Both the position numbers and the translations under genes were made by a program. From Locusta migratoria (taxonomy: Eukaryota > Arthropoda > Insecta > Orthoptera > Acrididae), in NCBI GenBank assembly GCA_026315105.1, contig CM048745.1, positions 761,276,506-761,340,505 of the forward strand: a DNA stretch of 64,000 bases, given 5' to 3'. The notes beneath the pieces were generated by a model. The model was not told the origin of the DNA. It saw only the letters and a list, made by a program, of their open reading frames with translations, and made no database searches. Position 1 is the stretch's first letter. Each line of letters begins with the position of its first letter. This document shows, piece after piece, positions 22,539 to 34,465 of this stretch.

Positions 22539-22610
22539 GGCCTGTTGGTCTAGGGGTATGATTCCTGCTTTGGGTGCATAAGGTCCCGGGTTCAAATCCC
22601 GGACAGGCCC
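22539..22610 (+). tRNA. tRNA-Pro(TGG), unit 22, anticodon-stem mutant (probable pseudogene)
   Basis: GCATA stem allele in a 1065-bp unit. Linked to a preceding spacer change (GGCTGC to GGGTGC near 22417) and a following one (CTGGGAGG to CTGGTAGG near 22908), a haplotype shared with unit 29. Confidence 0.85.
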
Positions 22611-23030
22611 TACTTTTCGCTCTCGCCGCTTTGGCAGATTTGCTGGTCTCTAAAAGTATCCCACGGTGAAAACACGATGCTTGTCCGGCGCTGCAACAAA
22701 GATGCTGCCAACCGAATGACGTGAAACATGTCTGATGGGACACGTTGCATTTGTTTACTTCTTTGTCGACATCATCACCTGCACTGCATGTTCAGCTCAC
22801 GTCGTTTCCAAAGAGCAGCATGCTCAAAGTACGACTCAGCCTGCCCTCTCGCATTTGGAAAACGTCTTTTTCGCTATTAACACCAGTAGCGAAAGCACGG
22901 ACACTGGTAGGATGCCCACTTTTCCGTGGCCTGCTATCGCAATTTGCATTACATGATCCTACCTATAAGTTAATATACATAATCTAAAGAATGACTAGAG
23001 TCGCAGCAGCGGCAATAAAAGACCAGCGAC

Positions 23031-23102
23031 AGGTTCCACCGAGATTCGAACTCGGATCGCTGGATTCAAAGTCCAGAGTGCTAACCATTACACCTTGGAA
23101 CC
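23031..23102 (-). tRNA. tRNA-Gln(TTG), unit 22, A8 form
   Basis: A8, otherwise consensus. Confidence 0.88.
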
Positions 23103-23603
23103 TGACGGCCGTACGGCTTCTGAATAACGGTACTCAGTCTCGTGCAGTACATTACTGACATCCTTAGTACAATACACTAGAGAATTCTAAGCAAAATTTG
23201 CGACAAAATCACGATAAACGAAGTGGCCATATTTGTAGAGCAGATGGAATACTATAGATTCGCTTGCAGCACGAGTCTTCACTTGTTTTTCGTAAAAAGG
23301 TGTTGGTATCTCAGCAAAATAGGATGACATGTCAAAAGGAAGGAAGAAATGTCAGTCTGCTCACATTACAATATGCAGCGAAGTATGTGTCAAATGGCGA
23401 CAGTTGTACTTTACGGGAACGCAGTGCTCTCACAGATTTGACAGAGATTTTTCACATTTTTCAGCAATGCTGCCAGAATGGCTGCCTGTATGGTTGTTGT
23501 CTAAACGAAACCCGTTACAGTAGACAGTCGACATACGATTCCGTAGCTAGCAAGCACGGTACGAGCAAAGCTAGTGCTGCTGTGCAGAAAACAACGCTCG
23601 AGC

Positions 23604-23675
23604 GGCCTGTTGGTCTAGGGGTATGATTCCTGCTTTGGGTGCAGGAGGTCCCGGGTTCAAATCCCGGACAGGCCC
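23604..23675 (+). tRNA. tRNA-Pro(TGG), unit 23
   Basis: Unit of 1057 bp, an isolated short unit among longer ones. Consensus; TTTT at 23679..23682. Confidence 0.97.
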
Positions 23676-24087
23676 TACTTTTCGCTCTCGCCGCTTTGGC
23701 AGATTTGCTGGTCTCTAAAAGTATCCCACGGTGAAAACACGATGCTTGTCCGGCGCTGCAACAAAGATGCTGCCAACCGAATGACGTGAAACATGTCTGA
23801 TGGGACACGTTGCATTTGTTTACTTCTTTGTCGACATCATCACCTGCACTGCATGTTCAGCTCACGTCGTTTCCAAAGAGCAGCATGCTCAAAGTACGAC
23901 TCAGCCTGCCCTCTCGCATTTGGAAAACGTCTTTTTCGCTATTAACACCAGTAGCGAAAGCACGGACACTGGGAGGATGCCCGTGGCCTGCTATCGCAAT
24001 TTGCATTACATGATCCTACCTATAAGTTAATATACATAATCTAAAGAATGACTAGAGTCGCAGCAGCGGCAATAAAAGACCAGCGAC

Positions 24088-24159
24088 AGGTTCCACCGAG
24101 ATTCGAACTCGGATCGCTGGATTCAAAGTCCAGAGTGCTAACCATTACACCTTGGAACC
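24088..24159 (-). tRNA. tRNA-Gln(TTG), unit 23, A8 form
   Basis: A8, otherwise consensus. Confidence 0.88.
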
Positions 24160-24660
24160 TGACGGCCGTACGGCTTCTGAATAACGGTACTCAGTCTCGT
24201 GCAGTACATTACTGACATCCTTAGTACAATACACTAGAGAATTCTAAGCAAAATTTGCGACAAAATCACGATAAACGAAGTGGCCATATTTGTAGAGCAG
24301 ATGGAATACTATAGATTCGCTTGCAGCACGAGTCTTCACTTGTTTTTCGTAAAAAGGTGTTGGTATCTCAGCAAAATAGGATGACATGTCAAAAGGAAGG
24401 AAGAAATGTCAGTCTGCTCACATTACAATATGCAGCGAAGTATGTGTCAAATGGCGACAGTTGTACTTTACGGGAACGCAGTGCTCTCACAGATTTGACA
24501 GAGATTTTTCACATTTTTCAGCAATGCTGCCAGAATGGCTGCCTGTATGGTTGTTGTCTAAACGAAACCCGTTACAGTAGACAGTCGACATACGATTCCG
24601 TAGCTAGCAAGCACGGTACGAGCAAAGCTAGTGCTGCTGTGCAGAAAACAACGCTCGAGC

Positions 24661-24732
24661 GGCCTGTTGGTCTAGGGGTATGATTCCTGCTTTGGGTGCA
24701 GGAGGTCCCGGGTTCAAATCCCGGACAGGCCC
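24661..24732 (+). tRNA. tRNA-Pro(TGG), unit 24
   Basis: Unit of 1065 bp. Consensus tRNA followed by the CTGGTAGG spacer variant otherwise seen with mutant tRNA-Pro in units 22 and 29, so it looks recombinant. TTTT at 24736..24739. Confidence 0.97.
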
Positions 24733-25152
24733 TACTTTTCGCTCTCGCCGCTTTGGCAGATTTGCTGGTCTCTAAAAGTATCCCACGGTGAAAACACGAT
24801 GCTTGTCCGGCGCTGCAACAAAGATGCTGCCAACCGAATGACGTGAAACATGTCTGATGGGACACGTTGCATTTGTTTACTTCTTTGTCGACATCATCAC
24901 CTGCACTGCATGTTCAGCTCACGTCGTTTCCAAAGAGCAGCATGCTCAAAGTACGACTCAGCCTGCCCTCTCGCATTTGGAAAACGTCTTTTTCGCTATT
25001 AACACCAGTAGCGAAAGCACGGACACTGGTAGGATGCCCACTTTTCCGTGGCCTGCTATCGCAATTTGCATTACATGATCCTACCTATAAGTTAATATAC
25101 ATAATCTAAAGAATGACTAGAGTCGCAGCAGCGGCAATAAAAGACCAGCGAC

Positions 25153-25224
25153 AGGTTCCACCGAGATTCGAACTCGGATCGCTGGATTCAAAGTCCAGAG
25201 TGCTAACCATTACACCTTGGAACC
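25153..25224 (-). tRNA. tRNA-Gln(TTG), unit 24, A8 form
   Basis: A8, otherwise consensus. Confidence 0.88.
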
Positions 25225-25725
25225 TGACGGCCGTACGGCTTCTGAATAACGGTACTCAGTCTCGTGCAGTACATTACTGACATCCTTAGTACAATACACT
25301 AGAGAATTCTAAGCAAAATTTGCGACAAAATCACGATAAACGAAGTGGCCATATTTGTAGAGCAGATGGAATACTATAGATTCGCTTGCAGCACGAGTCT
25401 TCACTTGTTTTTCGTAAAAAGGTGTTGGTATCTCAGCAAAATAGGATGACATGTCAAAAGGAAGGAAGAAATGTCAGTCTGCTCACATTACAATATGCAG
25501 CGAAGTATGTGTCAAATGGCGACAGTTGTACTTTACGGGAACGCAGTGCTCTCACAGATTTGACAGAGATTTTTCACATTTTTCAGCAATGCTGCCAGAA
25601 TGGCTGCCTGTATGGTTGTTGTCTAAACGAAACCCGTTACAGTAGACAGTCGACATACGATTCCGTAGCTAGCAAGCACGGTACGAGCAAAGCTAGTGCT
25701 GCTGTGCAGAAAACAACGCTCGAGC

Positions 25726-25797
25726 GGCCTGTTGGTCTAGGGGTATGATTCCTGCTTTGGGTGCAGGAGGTCCCGGGTTCAAATCCCGGACAGGCCC
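25726..25797 (+). tRNA. tRNA-Pro(TGG), unit 25
   Basis: Unit of 1138 bp with a consensus tRNA; TTTT at 25801..25804. Confidence 0.97.
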
Positions 25798-26057
25798 TAC
25801 TTTTCGCTCTCGCCGCTTTGGCAGATTTGCTGGTCTCTAAAAGTATCCCACGGTGAAAACACGATGCTTGTCCGGCGCTGCAACAAAGATGCTGCCAACC
25901 GAATGACGTGAAACATGTCTGATGGGACACGTTGCATTTGTTTACTTCTTTGTCGACATCATCACCTGCACTGCATGTTCAGCTCACGTCGTTTCCAAAG
26001 AGCAGCATGCTCAAAGTACGACTCAGCCTGCCCTCTCGCATTTGGAAAACGTCTTTT

Positions 26058-26203
26058 TCGCTATTAACACCAGTAGCGAAAGCACGGACACTGGGAGGAT
26101 GCCCACTTTTCCGTTGCCTGCTATCGCAATTCGCTATTAACACCAGTAGCGAAAGCACGGACACTGGGAGGATGCCCACTTTTCCGTGGCCTGCTATCGC
26201 AAT
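26058..26203. repeat. 73-bp tandem duplication, unit 25
   Basis: Same breakpoints as unit 17. Confidence 0.95.
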
Positions 26204-26290
26204 TTGCATTACATGATCCTACCTATAAGTTAATATACATAATCTAAAGAATGTTTAGAGTCGCAGCAGCGGCAATAAAAGACCAGCGAC

Positions 26291-26362
26291 AGGTTCCACC
26301 GAGATTCGAACTCGGATCGCTGGATTCAAAGTCCAGAGTGCTAACCATTACACCTTGGAACC
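26291..26362 (-). tRNA. tRNA-Gln(TTG), unit 25, A8 form
   Basis: A8, otherwise consensus. The 3' flank has a private two-base change (GACTAG to GTTTAG near 26252). Confidence 0.88.
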
Positions 26363-26863
26363 TGACGGCCGTACGGCTTCTGAATAACGGTACTCAGTCT
26401 CGTGCAGTACATTACTGACATCCTTAGTACAATACACTAGAGAATTCTAAGCAAAATTTGCGACAAAATCACGATAAACGAAGTGGCCATATTTGTAGAG
26501 CAGATGGAATACTATAGATTCGCTTGCAGCACGAGTCTTCACTTGTTTTTCGTAAAAAGGTGTTGGTATCTCAGCAAAATAGGATGACATGTCAAAAGGA
26601 AGGAAGAAATGTCAGTCTGCTCACATTACAATATGCAGCGAAGTATGTGTCAAATGGCGACAGTTGTACTTTACGGGAACGCAGTGCTCTCACAGATTTG
26701 ACAGAGATTTTTCACATTTTTCAGCAATGCTGCCAGAATGGCTGCCTGTATGGTTGTTGTCTAAACGAAACCCGTTACAGTAGACAGTCGACATACGATT
26801 CCGTAGCTAGCAAGCACGGTACGAGCAAAGCTAGTGCTGCTGTGCAGAAAACAACGCTCGAGC

Positions 26864-26935
26864 GGCCTGTTGGTCTAGGGGTATGATTCCTGCTTTGGGT
26901 GCAGGAGGTCCCGGGTTCAAATCCCGGACAGGCCC
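26864..26935 (+). tRNA. tRNA-Pro(TGG), unit 26
   Basis: Unit of 1065 bp. Consensus; TTTT at 26939..26942. Confidence 0.97.
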
Positions 26936-27355
26936 TACTTTTCGCTCTCGCCGCTTTGGCAGATTTGCTGGTCTCTAAAAGTATCCCACGGTGAAAACAC
27001 GATGCTTGTCCGGCGCTGCAACAAAGATGCTGCCAACCGAATGACGTGAAACATGTCTGATGGGACACGTTGCATTTGTTTACTTCTTTGTCGACATCAT
27101 CACCTGCACTGCATGTTCAGCTCACGTCGTTTCCAAAGAGCAGCATGCTCAAAGTACGACTCAGCCTGCCCTCTCGCATTTGGAAAACGTCTTTTTCGCT
27201 ATTAACACCAGTAGCGAAAGCACGGACACTGGGAGGATGCCCACTTTTCCGTGGCCTGCTATCGCAATTTGCATTACATGATCCTACCTATAAGTTAATA
27301 TACATAATCTAAAGAATGACTAGAGTCGCAGCAGCGGCAATAAAAGACCAGCGAC

Positions 27356-27427
27356 AGGTTCCACCGAGATTCGAACTCGGATCGCTGGATTCAAAGTCCA
27401 GAGTGCTAACCATTACACCTTGGAACC
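27356..27427 (-). tRNA. tRNA-Gln(TTG), unit 26, A8 form
   Basis: A8, otherwise consensus. Confidence 0.88.
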
Positions 27428-27928
27428 TGACGGCCGTACGGCTTCTGAATAACGGTACTCAGTCTCGTGCAGTACATTACTGACATCCTTAGTACAATAC
27501 ACTAGAGAATTCTAAGCAAAATTTGCGACAAAATCACGATAAACGAAGTGGCCATATTTGTAGAGCAGATGGAATACTATAGATTCGCTTGCAGCACGAG
27601 TCTTCACTTGTTTTTCGTAAAAAGGTGTTGGTATCTCAGCAAAATAGGATGACATGTCAAAAGGAAGGAAGAAATGTCAGTCTGCTCACATTACAATATG
27701 CAGCGAAGTATGTGTCAAATGGCGACAGTTGTACTTTACGGGAACGCAGTGCTCTCACAGATTTGACAGAGATTTTTCACATTTTTCAGCAATGCTGCCA
27801 GAATGGCTGCCTGTATGGTTGTTGTCTAAACGAAACCCGTTACAGTAGACAGTCGACATACGATTCCGTAGCTAGCAAGCACGGTACGAGCAAAGCTAGT
27901 GCTGCTGTGCAGAAAACAACGCTCGAGG

Positions 27929-28000
27929 GTCCTGTTGGTCTAGGGGTATGATTCCTGCTTTGGGTGCATAAGGTCCCGGGTTCAAATCCCGGACAGGCCC
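27929..28000 (+). tRNA. tRNA-Pro(TGG), unit 27, anticodon- and acceptor-stem mutant (probable pseudogene)
   Basis: GCATA anticodon-stem allele plus G2 to T in the acceptor stem (starts GTCCTGT), giving a U2-C71 mismatch. The most damaged member of the GCATA group. Unit of 1138 bp; TTTT at 28004..28007. Confidence 0.82.
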
Positions 28001-28260
28001 TACTTTTCGCTCTCGCCGCTTTGGCAGATTTGCTGGTCTCTAAAAGTATCCCACGGTGAAAACACGATGCTTGTCCGGCGCTGCAACAAAGATGCTGCCA
28101 ACCGAATGACGTGAAACATGTCTGATGGGACACGTTGCATTTGTTTACTTCTTTGTCGACATCATCACCTGCACTGCATGTTCAGCTCACGTCGTTTCCA
28201 AAGAGCAGCATGCTCAAAGTACGACTCAGCCTGCCCTCTCGCATTTGGAAAACGTCTTTT

Positions 28261-28406
28261 TCGCTATTAACACCAGTAGCGAAAGCACGGACACTGGGAG
28301 GATGCCCACTTTTCCGTTGCCTGCTATCGCAATTCGCTATTAACACCAGTAGCGAAAGCACGGACACTGGGAGGATGCCCACTTTTCCGTGGCCTGCTAT
28401 CGCAAT
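28261..28406. repeat. 73-bp tandem duplication, unit 27
   Basis: Same breakpoints as unit 17. Confidence 0.95.
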
Positions 28407-28493
28407 TTGCATTACATGATCCTACCTATAAGTTAATATACATAATCTAAAGAATGACTAGAGTCGCAGCAGCGGCAATAAAAGACCAGCGAC

Positions 28494-28565
28494 AGGTTCC
28501 ACCGAGATTCGAACTCGGATCGCTGGATTCAAAGTCCAGAGTGCTAACCATTACACCTTGGAACC
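28494..28565 (-). tRNA. tRNA-Gln(TTG), unit 27, A8 form
   Basis: A8, otherwise consensus. Confidence 0.88.
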
Positions 28566-29066
28566 TGACGGCCGTACGGCTTCTGAATAACGGTACTCAG
28601 TCTCGTGCAGTACATTACTGACATCCTTAGTACAATACACTAGAGAATTCTAAGCAAAATTTGCGACAAAATCACGATAAACGAAGTGGCCATATTTGTA
28701 GAGCAGATGGAATACTATAGATTCGCTTGCAGCACGAGTCTTCACTTGTTTTTCGTAAAAAGGTGTTGGTATCTCAGCAAAATAGGATGACATGTCAAAA
28801 GGAAGGAAGAAATGTCAGTCTGCTCACATTACAATATGCAGCGAAGTATGTGTCAAATGGCGACTGTTGTACTTTACGGGAACGCAGTGCTCTCACAGAT
28901 TTGACAGAGATTTTTCACATTTTTCAGCAATGCTGCCAGAATGGCTGCCTGTATGGTTGTTGTCTAAACGAAACCCGTTACAGTAGACAGTCGACATACG
29001 ATTCCGTAGCTAGCAAGCACGGTACGAGCAAAGCTAGTGCTGCTGTGCAGAAAACAACGCTCGAGC

Positions 29067-29138
29067 GGCCTGTTGGTCTAGGGGTATGATTCCTGCTTTG
29101 GGTGCAGGAGGTCCCGGGTTCAAATCCCGGACAGGCCC
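29067..29138 (+). tRNA. tRNA-Pro(TGG), unit 28
   Basis: Unit of 1065 bp. Consensus; terminator reduced to ATTT at 29142..29145. The 8-bp insertion downstream supplies a later TTTT. Confidence 0.97.
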
Positions 29139-29558
29139 TACATTTCGCTCTCGCCGCTTTGGCAGATTTGCTGGTCTCTAAAAGTATCCCACGGTGAAAA
29201 CACGATGCTTGTCCGGCGCTGCAACAAAGATGCTGCCAACCGAATGACGTGAAACATGTCTGATGGGACACGTTGCATTTGTTTACTTCTTTGTCGACAT
29301 CATCACCTGCACTGCATGTTCAGCTCACGTCGTTTCCAAAGAGCAGCATGCTCAAAGTACGACTCAGCCTGCCCTCTCGCATTTGGAAAACGTCTTTTTC
29401 GCTATTAACACCAGTAGCGAAAGCACGGACACTGGGAGGATGCCCACTTTTCCGTGGCCTGCTATCGCAATTTGCATTACATGATCCTACCTATAAGTTA
29501 ATATACATAATCTAAAGAATGACTAGAGTCGCAGCAGCGGCAATAAAAGACCAGCGAC

Positions 29559-29630
29559 AGGTTCCACCGAGATTCGAACTCGGATCGCTGGATTCAAAGT
29601 CCAGAGTGCTAACCATTACACCTTGGAACC
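29559..29630 (-). tRNA. tRNA-Gln(TTG), unit 28, A8 form
   Basis: A8, otherwise consensus. Confidence 0.88.
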
Positions 29631-30131
29631 TGACGGCCGTACGGCTTCTGAATAACGGTACTCAGTCTCGTGCAGTACATTACTGACATCCTTAGTACAA
29701 TACACTAGAGAATTCTAAGCAAAATTTGCGACAAAATCACGATAAACGAAGTGGCCATATTTGTAGAGCAGATGGAATACTATAGATTCGCTTGCAGCAC
29801 GAGTCTTCACTTGTTTTTCGTAAAAAGGTGTTGGTATCTCAGCAAAATAGGATGACATGTCAAAAGGAAGGAAGAAATGTCAGTCTGCTCACATTACAAT
29901 ATGCAGCGAAGTATGTGTCAAATGGCGACAGTTGTACTTTACGGGAACGCAGTGCTCTCACAGATTTGACAGAGATTTTTCACATTTTTCAGCAATGCTG
30001 CCAGAATGGGTGCCTGTATGGTTGTTGTCTAAACGAAACCCGTTACAGTAGACAGTCGACATACGATTCCGTAGCTAGCAAGCACGGTACGAGCAAAGCT
30101 AGTGCTGCTGTGCAGAAAACAACGCTCGAGG

Positions 30132-30203
30132 GGCCTGTTGGTCTAGGGGTATGATTCCTGCTTTGGGTGCATAAGGTCCCGGGTTCAAATCCCGGACAGG
30201 CCC
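30132..30203 (+). tRNA. tRNA-Pro(TGG), unit 29, anticodon-stem mutant (probable pseudogene)
   Basis: GCATA allele on the same haplotype as unit 22: GGGTGC upstream near 30010 and CTGGTAGG downstream near 30501. Unit of 1065 bp. Confidence 0.85.
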
Positions 30204-30623
30204 TACTTTTCGCTCTCGCCGCTTTGGCAGATTTGCTGGTCTCTAAAAGTATCCCACGGTGAAAACACGATGCTTGTCCGGCGCTGCAACAAAGATGCTG
30301 CCAACCGAATGACGTGAAACATGTCTGATGGGACACGTTGCATTTGTTTACTTCTTTGTCGACATCATCACCTGCACTGCATGTTCAGCTCACGTCGTTT
30401 CCAAAGAGCAGCATGCTCAAAGTACGACTCAGCCTGCCCTCTCGCATTTGGAAAACGTCTTTTTCGCTATTAACACCAGTAGCGAAAGCACGGACACTGG
30501 TAGGATGCCCACTTTTCCGTGGCCTGCTATCGCAATTTGCATTACATGATCCTACCTATAAGTTAATATACATAATCTAAAGAATGACTAGAGTCGCAGC
30601 AGCGGCAATAAAAGACCAGCGAC

Positions 30624-30695
30624 AGGTTCCACCGAGATTCGAACTCGGATCGCTGGATTCAAAGTCCAGAGTGCTAACCATTACACCATGGAACC
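30624..30695 (-). tRNA. tRNA-Gln(TTG), unit 29, U8 canonical
   Basis: U8, fully canonical; a lone U8 copy within the A8 block of units 14-33. Unit 22, which shares the tRNA-Pro haplotype, has A8, so a switch occurred between the two genes. Confidence 0.97.
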
Positions 30696-31196
30696 TGACG
30701 GCCGTACGGCTTCTGAATAACGGTACTTAGTCTCGTGCAGTACATTACTGACATCCTTAGTACAATACACTAGAGAATTCTAAGCAAAATTTGCGACAAA
30801 ATCACGATAAACGAAGTGGCCATATTTGTAGAGCAGATGGAATACTATAGATTCGCTTGCAGCACGAGTCTTCACTTGTTTTTCGTAAAAAGGTGTTGGT
30901 ATCTCAGCAAAATAGGATGACATGTCAAAAGGAAGGAAGAAATGTCAGTCTGCTCACATTACAATATGCAGCGAAGTATGTGTCAAATGGCGACAGTTGT
31001 ACTTTACGGGAACGCAGTGCTCTCACAGATTTGACAGAGATTTTTCACATTTTTCAGCAATGCTGCCAGAATGGCTGCCTGTATGGTTGTTGTCTAAACG
31101 AAACCCGTTACAGTAGACAGTCGACATACGATTCCGTAGCTAGCAAGCACGGTACGAGCAAAGCTAGTGCTGCTGTGCAGAAAACAACGCTCGAGC

Positions 31197-31269
31197 GGCC
31201 TGTTGGCTCTAGGGGTATGATTCCTGCTTTGGGTGCAGGAGGTCCCGGGTTCAAATCCCGGACAGGCCC
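31197..31269 (+). tRNA. tRNA-Pro(TGG), unit 30, 1-bp insertion in the D-arm
   Basis: Extra C after base 10 (TTGGCTCTAGGGG), making the gene 73 nt and shifting the D-stem and box A. Anticodon and T arms are intact. Function doubtful. Unit of 1066 bp; TTTT at 31273..31276. Confidence 0.82.
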
Positions 31270-31689
31270 TACTTTTCGCTCTCGCCGCTTTGGCAGATTT
31301 GCTGGTCTCTAAAAGTATCCCACGGTGAAAACACGATGCTTGTCCGGCGCTGCAACAAAGATGCTGCCAACCGAATGACGTGAAACATGTCTGATGGGAC
31401 ACGTTGCATTTGTTTACTTCTTTGTCGACATCATCACCTGCACTGCATGTTCAGCTCACGTCGTTTCCAAAGAGCAGCATGCTCAAAGTACGACTCAGCC
31501 TGCCCTCTCGCATTTGGAAAACGTCTTTTTCGCTATTAACACCAGTAGCGAAAGCACGGACACTGGGAGGATGCCCACTTTTCCGTGGCCTGCTATCGCA
31601 ATTTGCATTACATGATCCTACCTATAAGTTAATATACATAATCTAAAGAATGACTAGAGTCGCAGCAGCGGCAATAAAAGACCAGCGAC

Positions 31690-31761
31690 AGGTTCCACCG
31701 AGATTCGCAATCGGATCGCTGGATTCAAAGTCCAGAGTGCTAACCATTACACCTTGGAACC
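31690..31761 (-). tRNA. tRNA-Gln(TTG), unit 30, T-arm destroyed (probable pseudogene)
   Basis: A8 form. The T-arm reads CCGATTGCGAATC instead of CCGAGTTCGAATC, changing G53 to U and U55 to G. This removes the G53-C61 pair and the pseudouridine-55 site and damages box B. Together with the tRNA-Pro insertion, both genes of this unit look impaired. Confidence 0.78.
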
Positions 31762-32262
31762 TGACGGCCGTACGGCTTCTGAATAACGGTACTCAGTCTC
31801 GTGCAGTACATTACTGACATCCTTAGTACAATACACTAGAGAATTCTAAGCAAAATTTGCGACAAAATCACGATAAACGAAGTGGCCATATTTGTAGAGC
31901 AGATGGAATACTATAGATTCGCTTGCAGCACGAGTCTTCACTTGTTTTTCGTAAAAAGGTGTTGGTATCTCAGCAAAATAGGATGACATGTCAAAAGGAA
32001 GGAAGAAATGTCAGTCTGCTCACATTACAATATGCAGCGAAGTATGTGTCAAATGGCGACAGTTGTACTTTACGGGAACGCAGTGCTCTCACAGATTTGA
32101 CAGAGATTTTTCACATTTTTCAGCAATGCTGCCAGAATGGCTGCCTGTATGGTTGTTGTCTAAACGAAACCCGTTACAGTAGACAGTCGACATACGATTC
32201 CGTAGCTAGCAAGCACGGTACGAGCAAAGCTAGTGCTGCTGTGCAGAAAACAACGCTCGAGC

Positions 32263-32334
32263 GGCCTGTTGGTCTAGGGGTATGATTCCTGCTTTGGGTG
32301 CAGGAGGTCCCGGGTTCAAATCCCGGACAGGCCC
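32263..32334 (+). tRNA. tRNA-Pro(TGG), unit 31
   Basis: Unit of 1065 bp. Consensus; TTTT at 32338..32341. Confidence 0.97.
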
Positions 32335-32754
32335 TACTTTTCGCTCTCGCCGCTTTGGCAGATTTGCTGGTCTCTAAAAGTATCCCACGGTGAAAACACG
32401 ATGCTTGTCCGGCGCTGCAACAAAGATGCTGCCAACCGAATGACGTGAAACATGTCTGATGGGACACGTTGCATTTGTTTACTTCTTTGTCGACATCATC
32501 ACCTGCACTGCATGTTCAGCTCACGTCGTTTCCAAAGAGCAGCATGCTCAAAGTACGACTCAGCCTGCCCTCTCGCATTTGGAAAACGTCTTTTTCGCTA
32601 TTAACACCAGTAGCGAAAGCACGGACACTGGGAGGATGCCCACTTTTCCGTGGCCTGCTATCGCAATTTGCATTACATGATCCTACCTATAAGTTAATAT
32701 ACATAATCTAAAGAATGACTAGAGTCGCAGCAGCGGCAATAAAAGACCAGCGAC

Positions 32755-32826
32755 AGGTTCCACCGAGATTCGAACTCGGATCGCTGGATTCAAAGTCCAG
32801 AGTGCTAACCATTACACCTTGGAACC
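32755..32826 (-). tRNA. tRNA-Gln(TTG), unit 31, A8 form
   Basis: A8, otherwise consensus. Confidence 0.88.
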
Positions 32827-33327
32827 TGACGGCCGTACGGCTTCTGAATAACGGTACTCAGTCTCGTGCAGTACATTACTGACATCCTTAGTACAATACA
32901 CTAGAGAATTCTAAGCAAAATTTGCGACAAAATCACGATAAACGAAGTGGCCATATTTGTAGAGCAGATGGAATACTGTAGATTCGCTTGCAGCACGAGT
33001 CTTCACTTGTTTTTCGTAAAAAGGTGTTGGTATCTCAGCAAAATAGGATGACATGTCAAAAGGAAGGAAGAAATGTCAGTCTGCTCACATTACAATATGC
33101 AGCGAAGTATGTGTCAAATGGCGACAGTTGTACTTTACGGGAACGCAGTGCTCTCACAGATTTGACAGAGATTTTTCACATTTTTCAGCAATGCTGCCAG
33201 AATGGCTGCCTGTATGGTTGTTGTCTAAACGAAACCCGTTACAGTAGACAGTCGACATACGATTCCGTAGCTAGCAAGCACGGTACGAGCAAAGCTAGTG
33301 CTGCTGTGCAGAAAACAACGCTCGAGG

Positions 33328-33399
33328 GGCCTGTTGGTCTAGGGGTATGATTCCTGCTTTGGGTGCATAAGGTCCCGGGTTCAAATCCCGGACAGGCCC
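33328..33399 (+). tRNA. tRNA-Pro(TGG), unit 32, anticodon-stem mutant (probable pseudogene)
   Basis: GCATA allele in a 1138-bp unit whose tRNA-Gln is also defective. TTTT at 33403..33406. Confidence 0.85.
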
Positions 33400-33659
33400 T
33401 ACTTTTCGCTCTCGCCGCTTTGGCAGATTTGCTGGTCTCTAAAAGTATCCCACGGTGAAAACACGATGCTTGTCCGGCGCTGCAACAAAGATGCTGCCAA
33501 CCGAATGACGTGAAACATGTCTGATGGGACACGTTGCATTTGTTTACTTCTTTGTCGACATCATCACCTGCACTGCATGTTCAGCTCACGTCGTTTCCAA
33601 AGAGCAGCATGCTCAAAGTACGACTCAGCCTGCCCTCTCGCATTTGGAAAACGTCTTTT

Positions 33660-33805
33660 TCGCTATTAACACCAGTAGCGAAAGCACGGACACTGGGAGG
33701 ATGCCCACTTTTCCGTTGCCTGCTATCGCAATTCGCTATTAACACCAGTAGCGAAAGCACGGACACTGGGAGGATGCCCACTTTTCCGTGGCCTGCTATC
33801 GCAAT
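33660..33805. repeat. 73-bp tandem duplication, unit 32
   Basis: Same breakpoints as unit 17. Confidence 0.95.
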
Positions 33806-33892
33806 TTGCATTACATGATCCTACCTATAAGTTAATATACATAATCTAAAGAATGACTAGAGTCGCAGCAGCGGCAATAAAAGACCAGCGAC

Positions 33893-33964
33893 AGGTTCCA
33901 CCGAGATTCGAACTAGGATCGCTGGATTCAAAGTCCAGAGTGCTAACCATTACACCTTGGAACC
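33893..33964 (-). tRNA. tRNA-Gln(TTG), unit 32, A8 plus T-stem mismatch
   Basis: T-stem 5' side is CCTAG instead of CCGAG (G51 to U), giving a U51-C63 mismatch, on top of A8. Shared with units 33, 36 and 37 only, all 1138-bp units. Likely non-functional. Confidence 0.82.
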
Positions 33965-34465
33965 TGACGGCCGTACGGCTTCTGAATAACGGTACTCAGT
34001 CTCGTGCAGTACATTACTGACATCCTTAGTACAATACACTAGAGAATTCTAAGCAAAATTTGCGACAAAATCACGATAAACGAAGTGGCCATATTTGTAG
34101 AGCAGATGGAATACTATAGATTCGCTTGCAGCACGAGTCTTCACTTGTTTTTCGTAAAAAGGTGTTGGTATCTCAGCAAAATAGGATGACATGTCAAAAG
34201 GAAGGAAGAAATGTCAATCTGCTCACATTACAATATGCAGCGAAGTATGTGTCAAATGGCGACAGTTGTACTTTACGGGAACGCAGTGCTCTCACAGATT
34301 TGACAGATATTTTTCACATTTTTCAGCAATGCTGCCAGAATGGCTGCCTGTATGGTTGTTGTCTAAACGAAACCCGTTACAGTAGACAGTCGACATACGA
34401 TTCCGTAGCTAGCAAGCACGGTACGAGCTAAGCTAGTGCTGCTGTGCAGAAAACAACGCTCGAGC

